Assembly: GCA_012032575.1 (NCBI GenBank)
Contig: JAAUSP010000323.1
Coordinates: 1-8,397 of the forward strand
Reading direction: 5' to 3'
Length of the DNA: 8,397 bases
Source: Anaerolineales bacterium
GTDB lineage: Bacteria > Chloroflexota > Anaerolineae > 4572-78 > J111
The position numbers and the translations under genes were made by a program. Shown in pieces: positions 1 through 6,829 of this stretch. The notes under the pieces are model-generated. The model ran no database searches. It had not been told where the DNA came from and saw only the letters and a program-made list of their open reading frames with translations. The stretch's first letter is position 1; the number at the start of each line of letters is the position of its first letter.

Positions 1-13
1 AAAGCTGGCCCGC

Positions 14-586
14 GTGACCGGGAGCGGGCCTTCCGTGCCGGTCTCCGGTTCCCCGTCTTCGGTCGAGATTGCGGATGAGACCACAGAAACCGGCCTGCTT
101 TATTGCTATCGTCATCCTCAAACCCAAACCGGCCTGCGCTGCAATCGCTGTAACAGACCAATTTGCCCCAAGTGCGCCCGGCGCACCCCGGTTGGTTTCC
201 GCTGTCCTGAGTGTATCCGCGAGCAGGAAGAAAAATTCTACAGCGGCGGCAATATGGATTATGTCATCGCAGCGGTGATCGCCCTGCCCTTGTCGCTGGT
301 TACAGCCGGATTATTTACCTTTATTCTGGGTGGCATTGGCTTTTTTGTCATTTTGATTAGCCTCATTGTCGCTCCGGCGGTGGCCGGCTTTATCGCCGAG
401 GCCGTACGATGGGCGGTTGGCAAGCGACGCTCGCGTTATTTGGGCCACGTGGTTGCCGGCTGTGTGATTTTAGGCGCCGCTCCCTTTTTGATATTTTTGC
501 TGTTGGCGGGCAGCGTGTTTTCGCTGTTGGCCCCCGGTATCTTTATGTTTTTGGGGGCAGCCACAGTTTTTGCCCGGCTGCGCTAA
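14..586 (+). CDS. B-box-like zinc-finger integral membrane protein (5' end uncertain)
   Basis: The product has a cytosolic-type zinc-finger head followed by a membrane domain. Counting from the GTG at 14, the metal ligands are C31, H34, C43, C46, C51, C54, C64 and C67, a cross-braced CxxH/CxxC/CxxC/CxxC pattern like the B-box fingers seen at the N-terminus of many actinobacterial and Chloroflexota membrane proteins. Hydrophobic stretches at about 82-105, 107-130, 145-165 and 167-187 suggest four transmembrane helices, with a basic loop (KRRSR, 137-141) between helices 2 and 3 that probably faces the cytoplasm. The residues before C31 are Ser/Pro/Gly-rich and look disordered. The start is unsure: there is no ribosome binding site before the GTG and the frame stays open to base 2, so translation may begin outside the window. 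There is no rhomboid Ser/His catalytic motif, so I do not call it a protease. Function is unknown; zinc-dependent protein binding at the membrane is an inference from the fold. Confidence 0.8.
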   Translation: MTGSGPSVPVSGSPSSVEIADETTETGLLYCYRHPQTQTGLRCNRCNRPICPKCARRTPVGFRCPECIREQEEKFYSGGNMDYVIAAVIALPLSLVTAGLFTFILGGIGFFVILISLIVAPAVAGFIAEAVRWAVGKRRSRYLGHVVAGCVILGAAPFLIFLLLAGSVFSLLAPGIFMFLGAATVFARLR

Positions 587-590
587 AAAA

Positions 591-618
591 GTGACCGGCA
601 CTGGAGTGCCCTTTTTTT
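591..618 (+). terminator. Intrinsic terminator after the zinc-finger membrane protein
   Basis: A GGCAC/GTGCC stem (597-601 with 606-610) has a TGGA tetraloop and is followed at once by C and seven T residues (612-618). A run of A lies just before the hairpin at 585-590. It starts about ten bases after the TAA stop and separates this gene from the cyclase promoter downstream. Confidence 0.8.
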
Positions 619-631
619 GACAATTGGCCTA

Positions 632-660
632 TTGACTATTTAACCTGCTTCCCTGATAAT
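632..660 (+). promoter_or_regulatory. Sigma-70-type promoter of the cyclase gene
   Basis: A -35 box TTGACT (632-637) and a -10 box GATAAT (655-660) are separated by exactly 17 bases. Each differs from consensus at one position. Transcription should start near 667, giving a leader of about 30 bases. The leader is AT/pyrimidine-rich and contains no recognisable Shine-Dalgarno sequence before the ATG pair at 699/702, so initiation there is probably SD-independent. Confidence 0.7.
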
Positions 661-698
661 CACATTAATCTTTCAAACTTTCAGCCAATTATTAATCC

Positions 699-1718
699 AT
701 GATGGCTCCGCCGAATTTATTAGAACAACTGTCGGCCTATGTACCCACGCCAGTCGCCCGGGCTATTTTTCAGCAGCCCTATGTTGTAACGGAGCCAACG
801 GCTCACCGCTTTCCGGCGGCAGTTTTGTTCACCGATATTTCCGGTTTCACCCCCCTCAGCGAATTGCTCAGCCAGGCCGGTCCCACCGGCACCGAAGAAC
901 TGACCCACCTCATTAACCAATATTTCACCGGCATGATTGAAATCGTGCAGGCTTATCACGGCCAGGTGATCAAATTCTCCGGCGATGCGCTGACCGTTCT
1001 GTTTCCCACTCAGGAAATTTCAATGCCGTCGGCCGTCCGCCGGGCCGGTGAGTGTGCCCTGGCTATGCAGGGTAAAATGGCCGAATTTGCCAACCTAAAA
1101 ATATCACGCGGCTCGGCCTCGCTCTCGATGAAGGCCGGGATTGGCGCTGGAAGTGTGCTGGAGTGTAATATCGGCGGGGTAGCCGGGCATTGGGAGTACG
1201 TGGTTGGCGGCGACCCGCTGGCGCAGGTGGCCAAAGCGGAACATTACGCTCAACCCGGCCAAATTATCCTCAGTCCCTCAGCCTGGCAGGAAGCTCAATC
1301 ATTTTTTAGCGGCCTGGCGGTACCGGGCACCCCCGGTTTTATCAGACTGGGTGAAATTTTAACCCCGCTGCCCGCATCACCGCCTGAGGTTCTCGATTGG
1401 AGCCAACTCGAACCGGTCGAAGCGGCTATTGCCGAAAAAGGTCTACGCAGCTACGTGCCGGATACGGTCAAAGATCGCCTGGGTGAGCAGTCCGACTGGT
1501 TGGCCGAACTGCGGCGAATCACCGTGCTTTTTGTCGGGATCGGCGGCTTTGACTACGAAACCGCCCATGTAGCCGAACAGTTGCAAGATTTTTTGCAGGC
1601 CATCCAGGAATTGGTGCAACGGTTTGAGGGTTCACTCAACAAAGTGGCGGTTGATGACAAAGGCACGGTCCTGCTGATCCTGTTTGGCGCGCGCCTTTCT
1701 CCCACGAGGATGACATAA
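699..1718 (+). CDS. Soluble-adenylyl-cyclase-like protein, N-terminal part (cyclase domain 1 and first half of domain 2), cut by a frameshift
   Basis: This is the first part of a tandem class III nucleotide cyclase that would make cAMP (or cGMP) from the NTP in the cytoplasm. Cyclase domain 1 (about 36-205) carries both metal-binding aspartates, D46 in FTDISGFT and D96 in KFSGDAL; K92 sits at the position of the bicarbonate-contacting lysine (K95) of human soluble adenylyl cyclase. A linker leads to domain 2, which starts near R273 and keeps the VDDKG strand (D319/D320) but has G in place of the first metal aspartate (FVGIGGF), as expected of a non-metal-binding partner domain. The frame is correct to about 1691 (FGA), then runs out of frame through an unrelated tail to TAA at 1716. 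In the -1 frame the family sequence PFSHEDD resumes directly, so this and the next entry are one gene. The start at 699 has an alternative ATG at 702. It is transcribed from the promoter at 632-660. Confidence 0.88.
   Translation: MMAPPNLLEQLSAYVPTPVARAIFQQPYVVTEPTAHRFPAAVLFTDISGFTPLSELLSQAGPTGTEELTHLINQYFTGMIEIVQAYHGQVIKFSGDALTVLFPTQEISMPSAVRRAGECALAMQGKMAEFANLKISRGSASLSMKAGIGAGSVLECNIGGVAGHWEYVVGGDPLAQVAKAEHYAQPGQIILSPSAWQEAQSFFSGLAVPGTPGFIRLGEILTPLPASPPEVLDWSQLEPVEAAIAEKGLRSYVPDTVKDRLGEQSDWLAELRRITVLFVGIGGFDYETAHVAEQLQDFLQAIQELVQRFEGSLNKVAVDDKGTVLLILFGARLSPTRMT
1686..1700 (+). other. Frameshift site joining the two halves of the cyclase gene
   Basis: The frame used from 699 and the frame used to 4768 meet in the alternating GC tract GGCGCGCGCC (1686-1695). 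Reading TTT GGC GCG then CCT TTC TCC CAC GAG needs two bases removed and gives FGAPFSHEDD. Adding one C in the tract gives FGAPPFSHEDD, the form usual in this family. One missing C in a GC-repeat is therefore the simplest explanation, either as a real slippage mutation or as a sequencing/assembly error. There is no X-XXY-YYZ slippery heptamer here, so programmed frameshifting is unlikely. Confidence 0.8.
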
Positions 1719-1726
1719 CCCGCGCG

Positions 1727-4700
1727 GTGGCCTGCGCCCTGGATTTGCAGGCAGTGGCCAAACAGCAAGGGCTACGCATGTCAATTGGCATTACTGAAGG
1801 CAGTTTGTTTGCCGGGCCTGTGGGTGGACCCAGCCGGCGGGAATACACGGTTATCGGTGATACTGTCAACCTGGCGGCGCGGATGATGCAATATGGTCGG
1901 GCGGGGACCACCCTGGCCAGCCAACGGATCAAAGAACGGGTCAGCCAGCAGTTTATTTTTGAAAGTTTGGGCAAAATTGCGCTCAAGGGCAAAGCTGACC
2001 GGCTAACAGCCTATCTGGTCAAGGGCGAGCAGGGAACCCACGAGGAATTTATAACCCGCCATTTACTGCACGAACATCCTTTGATTGGCCGCGAGGCCGA
2101 ATTGGAGCAGATGCGGCGGATAGCGGCCGATGTTCGTCAGGGCCAACTGCGCCTGCTTTTTATCGAGGGGGAGTTGGGCCTGGGTAAAAGCCGTCTGGCC
2201 TCGGAAATGGTCCGGGAGTGGATTTCGGCGGGTGGGGTAGGTTATGGCAGTAAATGTATCAGCTATGGCCGGCAAGTCCCCTATCAGGCCTGGCGCGAAG
2301 TGATTGCGGCCCTGTGTGATTTGACCCCCACCTTGACTCCAGCCCGGCAGTTGGCCCGGCTGGCTGCCGTCATCGCCGATTTGGAAGATCCGCCCAGCCA
2401 GCCTGGTTACTGGGCCGACCGGTTGCCGCTGCTGGCCGATGTGCTGGGCCTGGAAGCGCCGGAAAACAACTTTACCCAGAGCATTTCCAGTCATTTGCGC
2501 CGCAACAACACCTTTGCCCTGATTGAAGCGCTGCTGCGCCGTAAAACCCAGCGCCATGCGCTCCTGGTTTTGCTGGAAGATATCCAATGGGCCGATGAGT
2601 TGTCCCTCGCCCTGGCCGCCTATTTGGCCAAAGCCCTGGTTGATACACCTCTGTTCCTGGTTCTGGTCCATCGCCTCATGCCCTCGCCCGATTGGGAATT
2701 GCTGACCGACATTAAAACCCTGCCCTATGTGCATACTATCTGTCTGGAGCCGCTTTCTTCTGAAGAAAGCCTGGAGCTGATTAAGATTTTGCGGGGGGAC
2801 AGGCTTCTGCCGGCAGGGATCATCCCCCTCTTACTTAACCGGGGACAGGGTAATCCTTTTTTTATCCAGGAAATTACTGGCGCTATTAACCATGTAACCG
2901 AAAGTCAGGCCAATCAACTGGATTTCAATCTCCCCGACTCGGTTCAGGATGTTATTTTGACCCGCATTGACCGGCTGCCCGAAACCGAAAAACTGACCCT
3001 GAAAATTGCTTCGGTCATTGGCCCCAGTTTTTTGCGGTCTCTCCTGTTGGCGGTTCATCCGCTCCAGCAAGCGCAGTTCAGGTTGTCATCTCAATTGGAC
3101 GACCTGGAAAGTGAAAAGCTGATTCGCCTGGAAGTGCCGGCTCCTCGCTGGGAATATATATTTCATAATGTTATTACCCAGGAAGTGGTGTATGAAGGGT
3201 TGCTGCTGGCGCAGCGCCGGCAGCTCCATCGCGCCGTAGGGCTGGCCCTGGAAGAATTGGTCCCCGATGCAGTTGAACAGCTTGCCTTCCACTACCATCG
3301 CAGTGATGATAGCGAAAAGGCGCTGCATTACCTGAAGATTGCCGGCGAAAAGGCGCGCCGTGAGTATGCCAATTATGCGGCAATTAATTATTACACCGAG
3401 ATTTTAGGCTACCTGCGTAAACGCCCCGCGACAACGAACGGCCATGGCATGGTCTCGACCGATTATTGGGACATGTTGATGGAGCGTGCCAAATTGTACA
3501 ATTTAATCGGCCAGCGTGAGGAAGAGTTGGAAGACCTGGGAACTCTCGGAATTATGGCCGAGGCGCTCAGTGATGATTATCGCCGTGCCCAGGCAGCTAA
3601 ACAATGGGCCAGTTTATACGAGGCCAGCGGTGACTATGACTCTGGCCTGGAAATGATTGAACGTTCCGTTCAACTGGCTGAAAAAGCGGGCGCAGAAAGG
3701 CTGGTCGGCGAGGGGTACAGCCATTGGGGTACATTGCTTTATCTGCGCGGTGAATATGAAATTGCCCAGGAGTATTTGCATCGCGCCCTCGCTATTGCCC
3801 AGAATCACCAGGATAAACACGCCCAGGCTGATTGTATGAAGAATCTGGGCATAGTGGTGCATTATCAAGGCGATTATGAGGTGGCCCACTATTTCTTCAA
3901 GGAAGCCTCGGAGTTGTGGGAAACCCTGGGCGATCAGGGCGGGTTGGGGAACTGTCTCAGCTACCTGGGCCGGGTTTATTATGACATGGGAAATTATGCA
4001 GAAGCTCAAAAATGTTATGATAAATCCCTGGCTCTGCATCGGACCATTGGCGACCGGACGGGCGAGGGTCTCACCCAGCGCAGTTTGGGCAAGGTTCAAC
4101 GGACGCTGGGCAATTATGTAACCTCTCTTCAACTCTTTAAGGATGCCCTGGCAATTAATCAAACCACCGGCGACCGCCGCGGCGAAGCCCACACCCTTTA
4201 CCAATTGGCCTTTTTGTATACCCGCCTGGCAGAGTATGATACCGCCTTATCGCTTTTGGATGAAGCCTTGCTGATCCTGCGGGAAATAGACGATGCCTGG
4301 GCGCTAAGCGCGGCCCTCATTTATTATGGCTGGACGCTCCTGGAGCAGGGCGAGCCGCGCCAGGCCAAAAAATATTTTGAAGAGGTGCTCAAAATCCAGC
4401 GGGAAATTCAGCAAGAAGTGCGGATGACCGAAACCATTGCTTTGCTAGGTCGGGCTGCGCTGGCGGCCAACGATTTAAGCCTGGCCGATACCTGCGCCCG
4501 CCACGCCTTCAATTCAATCATCAATCGAGGCACACAGGGCATTGAGCACCCCGCCATTATCTATTTGACCTGCTATCAAATAATGGAAACCCAGCAAAAA
4601 TACGAGCAAGCTCAGGAAATGCTTTCGCTGGGATATGGCTACATTACCGCCCAAAGCGCTCAAATTGACGATCCGGCTTTACAGCAGACTTACCTCAACA

Positions 4701-4768
4701 ACATTCCCGAAAACCGGCAAATCCTGGAGCTTATGTCGGCCAATAAAAAAACCTCTGGCGCTTTGTGA
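1727..4768 (+). CDS. Soluble-adenylyl-cyclase-like protein, C-terminal part (rest of cyclase domain 2, AAA ATPase, TPR array)
   Basis: This frame continues the cyclase gene; it is open from 1691, so the GTG at 1727 is only the first possible start codon and has no well-placed ribosome binding site. It begins with the second half of cyclase domain 2, including the transition-state pair N48 and R52 in VNLAARM that complements the metal site of domain 1. A signal-transduction P-loop ATPase follows (about 110-500), with Walker A GELGLGKS at 148-155 and Walker B LLVLLEDIQWAD at 279-290. From about 530 to 975 there are roughly ten tetratricopeptide repeats with near 40-residue spacing (for example GEYEIAQEYLHRAL, GNYAEAQKCYDKSL, GEPRQAKKYFEEVL). 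The reconstructed protein is about 1,356 residues. CHD-CHD-AAA-TPR is the architecture of mammalian soluble adenylyl cyclase and of many large bacterial homologues. The ATPase/TPR part probably senses partners or regulates the cyclase; that role is inferred. More than 1,000 codons without a stop argue against an old pseudogene. Confidence 0.88.
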   Translation: MACALDLQAVAKQQGLRMSIGITEGSLFAGPVGGPSRREYTVIGDTVNLAARMMQYGRAGTTLASQRIKERVSQQFIFESLGKIALKGKADRLTAYLVKGEQGTHEEFITRHLLHEHPLIGREAELEQMRRIAADVRQGQLRLLFIEGELGLGKSRLASEMVREWISAGGVGYGSKCISYGRQVPYQAWREVIAALCDLTPTLTPARQLARLAAVIADLEDPPSQPGYWADRLPLLADVLGLEAPENNFTQSISSHLRRNNTFALIEALLRRKTQRHALLVLLEDIQWADELSLALAAYLAKALVDTPLFLVLVHRLMPSPDWELLTDIKTLPYVHTICLEPLSSEESLELIKILRGDRLLPAGIIPLLLNRGQGNPFFIQEITGAINHVTESQANQLDFNLPDSVQDVILTRIDRLPETEKLTLKIASVIGPSFLRSLLLAVHPLQQAQFRLSSQLDDLESEKLIRLEVPAPRWEYIFHNVITQEVVYEGLLLAQRRQLHRAVGLALEELVPDAVEQLAFHYHRSDDSEKALHYLKIAGEKARREYANYAAINYYTEILGYLRKRPATTNGHGMVSTDYWDMLMERAKLYNLIGQREEELEDLGTLGIMAEALSDDYRRAQAAKQWASLYEASGDYDSGLEMIERSVQLAEKAGAERLVGEGYSHWGTLLYLRGEYEIAQEYLHRALAIAQNHQDKHAQADCMKNLGIVVHYQGDYEVAHYFFKEASELWETLGDQGGLGNCLSYLGRVYYDMGNYAEAQKCYDKSLALHRTIGDRTGEGLTQRSLGKVQRTLGNYVTSLQLFKDALAINQTTGDRRGEAHTLYQLAFLYTRLAEYDTALSLLDEALLILREIDDAWALSAALIYYGWTLLEQGEPRQAKKYFEEVLKIQREIQQEVRMTETIALLGRAALAANDLSLADTCARHAFNSIINRGTQGIEHPAIIYLTCYQIMETQQKYEQAQEMLSLGYGYITAQSAQIDDPALQQTYLNNIPENRQILELMSANKKTSGAL

Positions 4769-4786
4769 GCCAGAGGTTTTTAATTT
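4745..4786. terminator. Bidirectional terminator between the cyclase and sigma factor genes
   Basis: CCTCTGGC (4752-4759) pairs perfectly with GCCAGAGG (4769-4776), and the flanking A run (4747-4751) pairs with the T run (4777-4781), giving a stem of up to 13 bp with a 9-base loop. It has a U-tract in either direction, so it can end transcription of both convergent genes. The left arm lies in the last codons of the cyclase gene, and the TGA stop (4766-4768) is in the loop. Confidence 0.85.
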
Positions 4787-4798
4787 TATAGCAATTAT

Positions 4799-5722
4799 TT
4801 AGTTGACAAAACCAATCAACCGGACAGCCTGATCGGGCCGGCGTAACTTAGCCAGGGCCTCTTTTTCAATCTGGCGGATGCGCTCGCGGGTCAAACCAAA
4901 GCGCTCAGCCACATCCTGCAAGGTCAAGGGCTGTCCATCGCGCAGGCCATAGCGCAGTTCAACAATCCGGCTTTCGCGGGCAGTCAGTCCGGCCAGCGCT
5001 CGGCGGATTTCGCTCTCCAGCAAGGTAGAGTCAACCTGGTCCTCCAGCGCCTGGGTCAGATCATTTTCCACAAAGTCAGCCAGAGTGGCCCCATCGTCGC
5101 CGACAGGCTCTTCCAGGCTCAGGGTCTCTTGGCCATCCTGTAGTAACTCGTGGATTTGCTCCGGGGCATCGCCGGTGTGAGCGGCCAATTCTTCCAACTC
5201 CGGTACACGCCCCAATTGCTGGGTCAATTGGCCCATAGCCTTTCTGATTTTGCCCAGATGATCTACCTTGTGTACCGGCAGGCGGATAACCCGCGTTTGC
5301 ACGGCTACCGCCCGGCTGACACTCTGGCGAATCCAGTAGCTGGCGTAGGTGCTCAGGCGCACCCCCTTGCTAACATCAAACTTGTCAATAGCTCTAATCA
5401 GCCCCAGCACTCCTTCCTGGGAAAGCTCGGCCAAACTGAGACCATGACCGGTATATTTATTAGCAATACTAATAACCAAGCGGCCGTTTGCTTGAATCAG
5501 CGTCCGTCGAGCCGCGTTACCTTCTTCAACTTTAACCTGAAGCTGCCAGCGCAGCTCCTCATCCAGGTTTTGATCTTTTGTCAGCCGCTTGGCCGCTTTT
5601 TTGCCTTCCAGCATTTGCTTGATCAGGCGTTTTTCCTCAGCAGGCGCTACCGGAGCAGTTGCCGCAAGATCGGCAATACTCAGTCTAAATAATGCTTCTT
5701 CAGGAGCCCAAGTGGTTGCCAT
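4799..5722 (-). CDS. RNA polymerase sigma-70 family factor (SigA/RpoD-like, group 2)
   Basis: This sigma factor of 307 residues directs RNA polymerase to -10/-35 promoters. It lacks the acidic region 1.1 of primary sigmas. Region 1.2 (about 13-70) contains the charged insert seen before region 2 in some SigA proteins. Region 2 (71-150) includes LIQANGRLVISIANKY and AIDKFDVSKG, and the -10 reading helix STYASYWIRQSVSRAV. Region 3 follows (151-235). Region 4 (236-300) ends in the -35 helix-turn-helix LTLQDVAERFGLTRERIRQI, which is close to the housekeeping consensus. In the melting helix the first of the two usual tryptophans is Y129, while W130 is kept. The short length and this change favour a group 2 factor over the essential primary sigma, but the latter cannot be excluded from the window alone. 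The ATG start is supported by a GAGG ribosome binding site 9 bases upstream (5732-5735). The LON-domain gene lies 165 bases upstream on the same strand. Confidence 0.95.
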   Translation of the reverse strand: MATTWAPEEALFRLSIADLAATAPVAPAEEKRLIKQMLEGKKAAKRLTKDQNLDEELRWQLQVKVEEGNAARRTLIQANGRLVISIANKYTGHGLSLAELSQEGVLGLIRAIDKFDVSKGVRLSTYASYWIRQSVSRAVAVQTRVIRLPVHKVDHLGKIRKAMGQLTQQLGRVPELEELAAHTGDAPEQIHELLQDGQETLSLEEPVGDDGATLADFVENDLTQALEDQVDSTLLESEIRRALAGLTARESRIVELRYGLRDGQPLTLQDVAERFGLTRERIRQIEKEALAKLRRPDQAVRLIGFVN

Positions 5723-5783
5723 AACTCTTTACCTCATCTCTAAAAATTTTGCGTTCCGACCTACTTCTCAAACGACCCCTTTA

Positions 5784-5811
5784 GCAACAATCTCCACCGT
5801 GGTGGTGCTGC
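5784..5811. repeat. Imperfect inverted repeat in the sigma factor leader
   Basis: CCACC (5794-5798) and GGTGG (5801-5805) form a palindrome around GT, and GCAACA (5784-5789) and TGCTGC (5806-5811) extend it with one mismatch and a four-base bulge. It lies 60-90 bases upstream of the sigma factor start codon. The central loop is too short for a simple RNA hairpin, so it may be a protein-binding site or chance. Confidence 0.3.
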
Positions 5812-5850
5812 CAGCCCAAAATCCCGTCTTTTGTAGATGGCTATTAATTT

Positions 5851-5890
5851 TGACCAGGCCGAAGTCCGGATAAATGGTTCAGCCTGGTCA
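5851..5890. repeat. Perfect 9-bp inverted repeat spanning the end of the LON-domain gene
   Basis: TGACCAGGC (5851-5859) and GCCTGGTCA (5882-5890) are perfect complements separated by 22 bases. On the minus strand the first TGA of the repeat is the stop codon of the LON-domain gene. Neither side has a T run, so it is not a textbook intrinsic terminator. It could be a weak or Rho-assisted terminator, an mRNA 3'-end stabiliser, or an attenuating hairpin between the LON gene and the sigma gene. Confidence 0.5.
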
Positions 5891-6589
5891 GTTTAAGGAG
5901 TAATCTACAAAAGGTAATCGCTCAACCCGTTGATGCGCCGAATAGGCGGCGATCATATAAACCAAAATTTGATCTTCTTTGTCCAGCACTGACACAGCGT
6001 TCGTAATCAAGGTTCGCAGCGACCTGGCTGATAAAAGTTTTTGTTTATCAGTCAGTGGCCCTTGCAGGGCCGTACCGGCCAGAAAAGCCAGAGCCATTGC
6101 GTCGTTGGGCAGGGTAGCATTGGATAAATCCTCGCCCGAAGCGTCGGCCAGATGATTGATATACTGCCTGACCATCGGTCGAAGCTTTTTCACTAAACCG
6201 CTGACCTCAGCCGAGTTTTCTGTTTCCAGCGGATACGGATCAACCCGGCCTCTTAAAAAATCAGCAGCGCTCGGATAAATATCCCTGATGACAAATCGCT
6301 CATGACCCACCGTAATCAAATTCATCCGGCCATCTTGCAGATTTTCTACCGCCGTAATCCGGGCTGTTGTCCCTACCTCATAAAGATCATCGCGAAAAAG
6401 ACCGCCCACATTGGGGGCCTGGGCCTGTTTATTTTTGGCCAAAACAACGCCAAAAGTTTGCCCGGTAGCGATACATTCTTTGATCATGCTTTTGTAGCGT
6501 TCTTCAAAAATGTGTAAGGGCAACATCATCCCCGGAAAAAGAACGACATTCAAAGGAAACAAAGGAATATCGGCGTCAAATTCAAGCAT
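5888..6589 (-). CDS. Stand-alone LON substrate-binding domain protein
   Basis: This protein of 233 residues matches the N-terminal substrate-recognition domain of Lon protease (PUA-like fold) and ends without the AAA+ or Ser-Lys protease domains. The diagnostic N-terminus is clear: IPLFPLNVVLFPGMMLPLHIFEERY (about 8-32, quoted in part as FPLNVVLFPG and LPLHIFEERY), followed by the strand-rich core with VGTTARITAV and GRMNLITVGHERF. The rest is a helical tail. Single-domain LON proteins are common in bacteria and their biochemical role is not settled; binding of unfolded or specific protein substrates is inferred from Lon. The ATG is preceded by an AAGGA ribosome binding site about ten bases upstream. 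It is divergent from the response regulator gene and could be co-transcribed with the sigma gene downstream. There is no sign of truncation: the stop and length are normal for this single-domain type. Confidence 0.92.
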   Translation of the reverse strand: MLEFDADIPLFPLNVVLFPGMMLPLHIFEERYKSMIKECIATGQTFGVVLAKNKQAQAPNVGGLFRDDLYEVGTTARITAVENLQDGRMNLITVGHERFVIRDIYPSAADFLRGRVDPYPLETENSAEVSGLVKKLRPMVRQYINHLADASGEDLSNATLPNDAMALAFLAGTALQGPLTDKQKLLSARSLRTLITNAVSVLDKEDQILVYMIAAYSAHQRVERLPFVDYSLN

Positions 6590-6721
6590 CGAAGAAAATT
6601 CCTTATCCCGTCCACGTCTCCAGTATGCTACTTTCTGGTCTTATTAGACGCTTCCGGCCTGAAAATTCTTACGTATCGGTTCGATTTTTAAGGTCTAGCA
6701 GCACAAAGATTGTTGCGTACT

Positions 6722-6730
6722 ATTGTAACA
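6722..6730 (-). promoter_or_regulatory. Possible extended -10 promoter for the LON-domain gene
   Basis: On the minus strand the sequence reads TGT-TACAAT, an extended -10 element with one mismatch to TATAAT. No good -35 box lies 16-18 bases upstream. Transcription would start near 6715, leaving a leader of about 125 bases before the ATG. This is a weak prediction. Confidence 0.35.
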
Positions 6731-6775
6731 TTAATAAATTAAAGGTAAGTTAATTTTGGGTTCAGTTTTAGATGA

Positions 6776-6804
6776 TTGTCGCAGCGTTGACCTTATGCTA
6801 TAAT
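6776..6804 (+). promoter_or_regulatory. Extended -10 sigma-70 promoter of the response regulator gene
   Basis: A perfect TATAAT (6799-6804) is preceded by TGC (extended -10) and, at a 17-base spacing, by TTGTCG (6776-6781) as a weaker -35. The start would be near 6811, with a leader of about 40 bases. A second extended -10-like element, TGT-TAGAAT (6818-6826), lies 22 bases downstream. Confidence 0.7.
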
Positions 6805-6829
6805 AGTAACATTCTTATGTTAGAATAGT
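6792..6829 (+). repeat. Operator-like direct repeat and inverted repeat at the response regulator promoter
   Basis: CTTATGCTATAATAGT (6792-6807) recurs as CTTATGTTAGAATAGT (6814-6829): 14 of 16 bases are identical and the offset is 22 bases, about two helical turns. Between and within the copies, TAACAT (6807-6812) and ATGTTA (6817-6822) form a perfect inverted repeat centred just downstream of the predicted start. GTAACATT also occurs upstream at 6725-6732. OmpR/PhoB-family regulators bind tandem direct repeats with about 11-base phasing, so autoregulation is plausible; that link is an inference. Confidence 0.45.

Noticed and set aside
617..645. TTGACA at 617-622 as the -35 box of the cyclase promoter
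   Set aside because: At 17 bases it would pair with TTAACC, a poor -10, and it overlaps the terminator T run; TTGACT at 632 with GATAAT fits far better.
1695..1706. Programmed -1 ribosomal frameshift joining the cyclase halves
   Set aside because: The codons around the break (CGC CTT TCT CCC) contain no X-XXY-YYZ slippery heptamer and I see no clear stimulatory pseudoknot; a missing base in the GC tract is simpler.
3614..4204. Long minus-strand open frame of 196 codons inside the TPR region
   Set aside because: It is antisense to well-formed TPR repeats and its translation has no family features; the repeat composition explains the open frame. The long minus-strand frame at 2063-2734 is rejected for the same reason.
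5150..5692. Plus-strand open frame of 180 codons over the sigma factor gene
   Set aside because: It is antisense to conserved sigma regions 2 and 3 and lacks its own signals.
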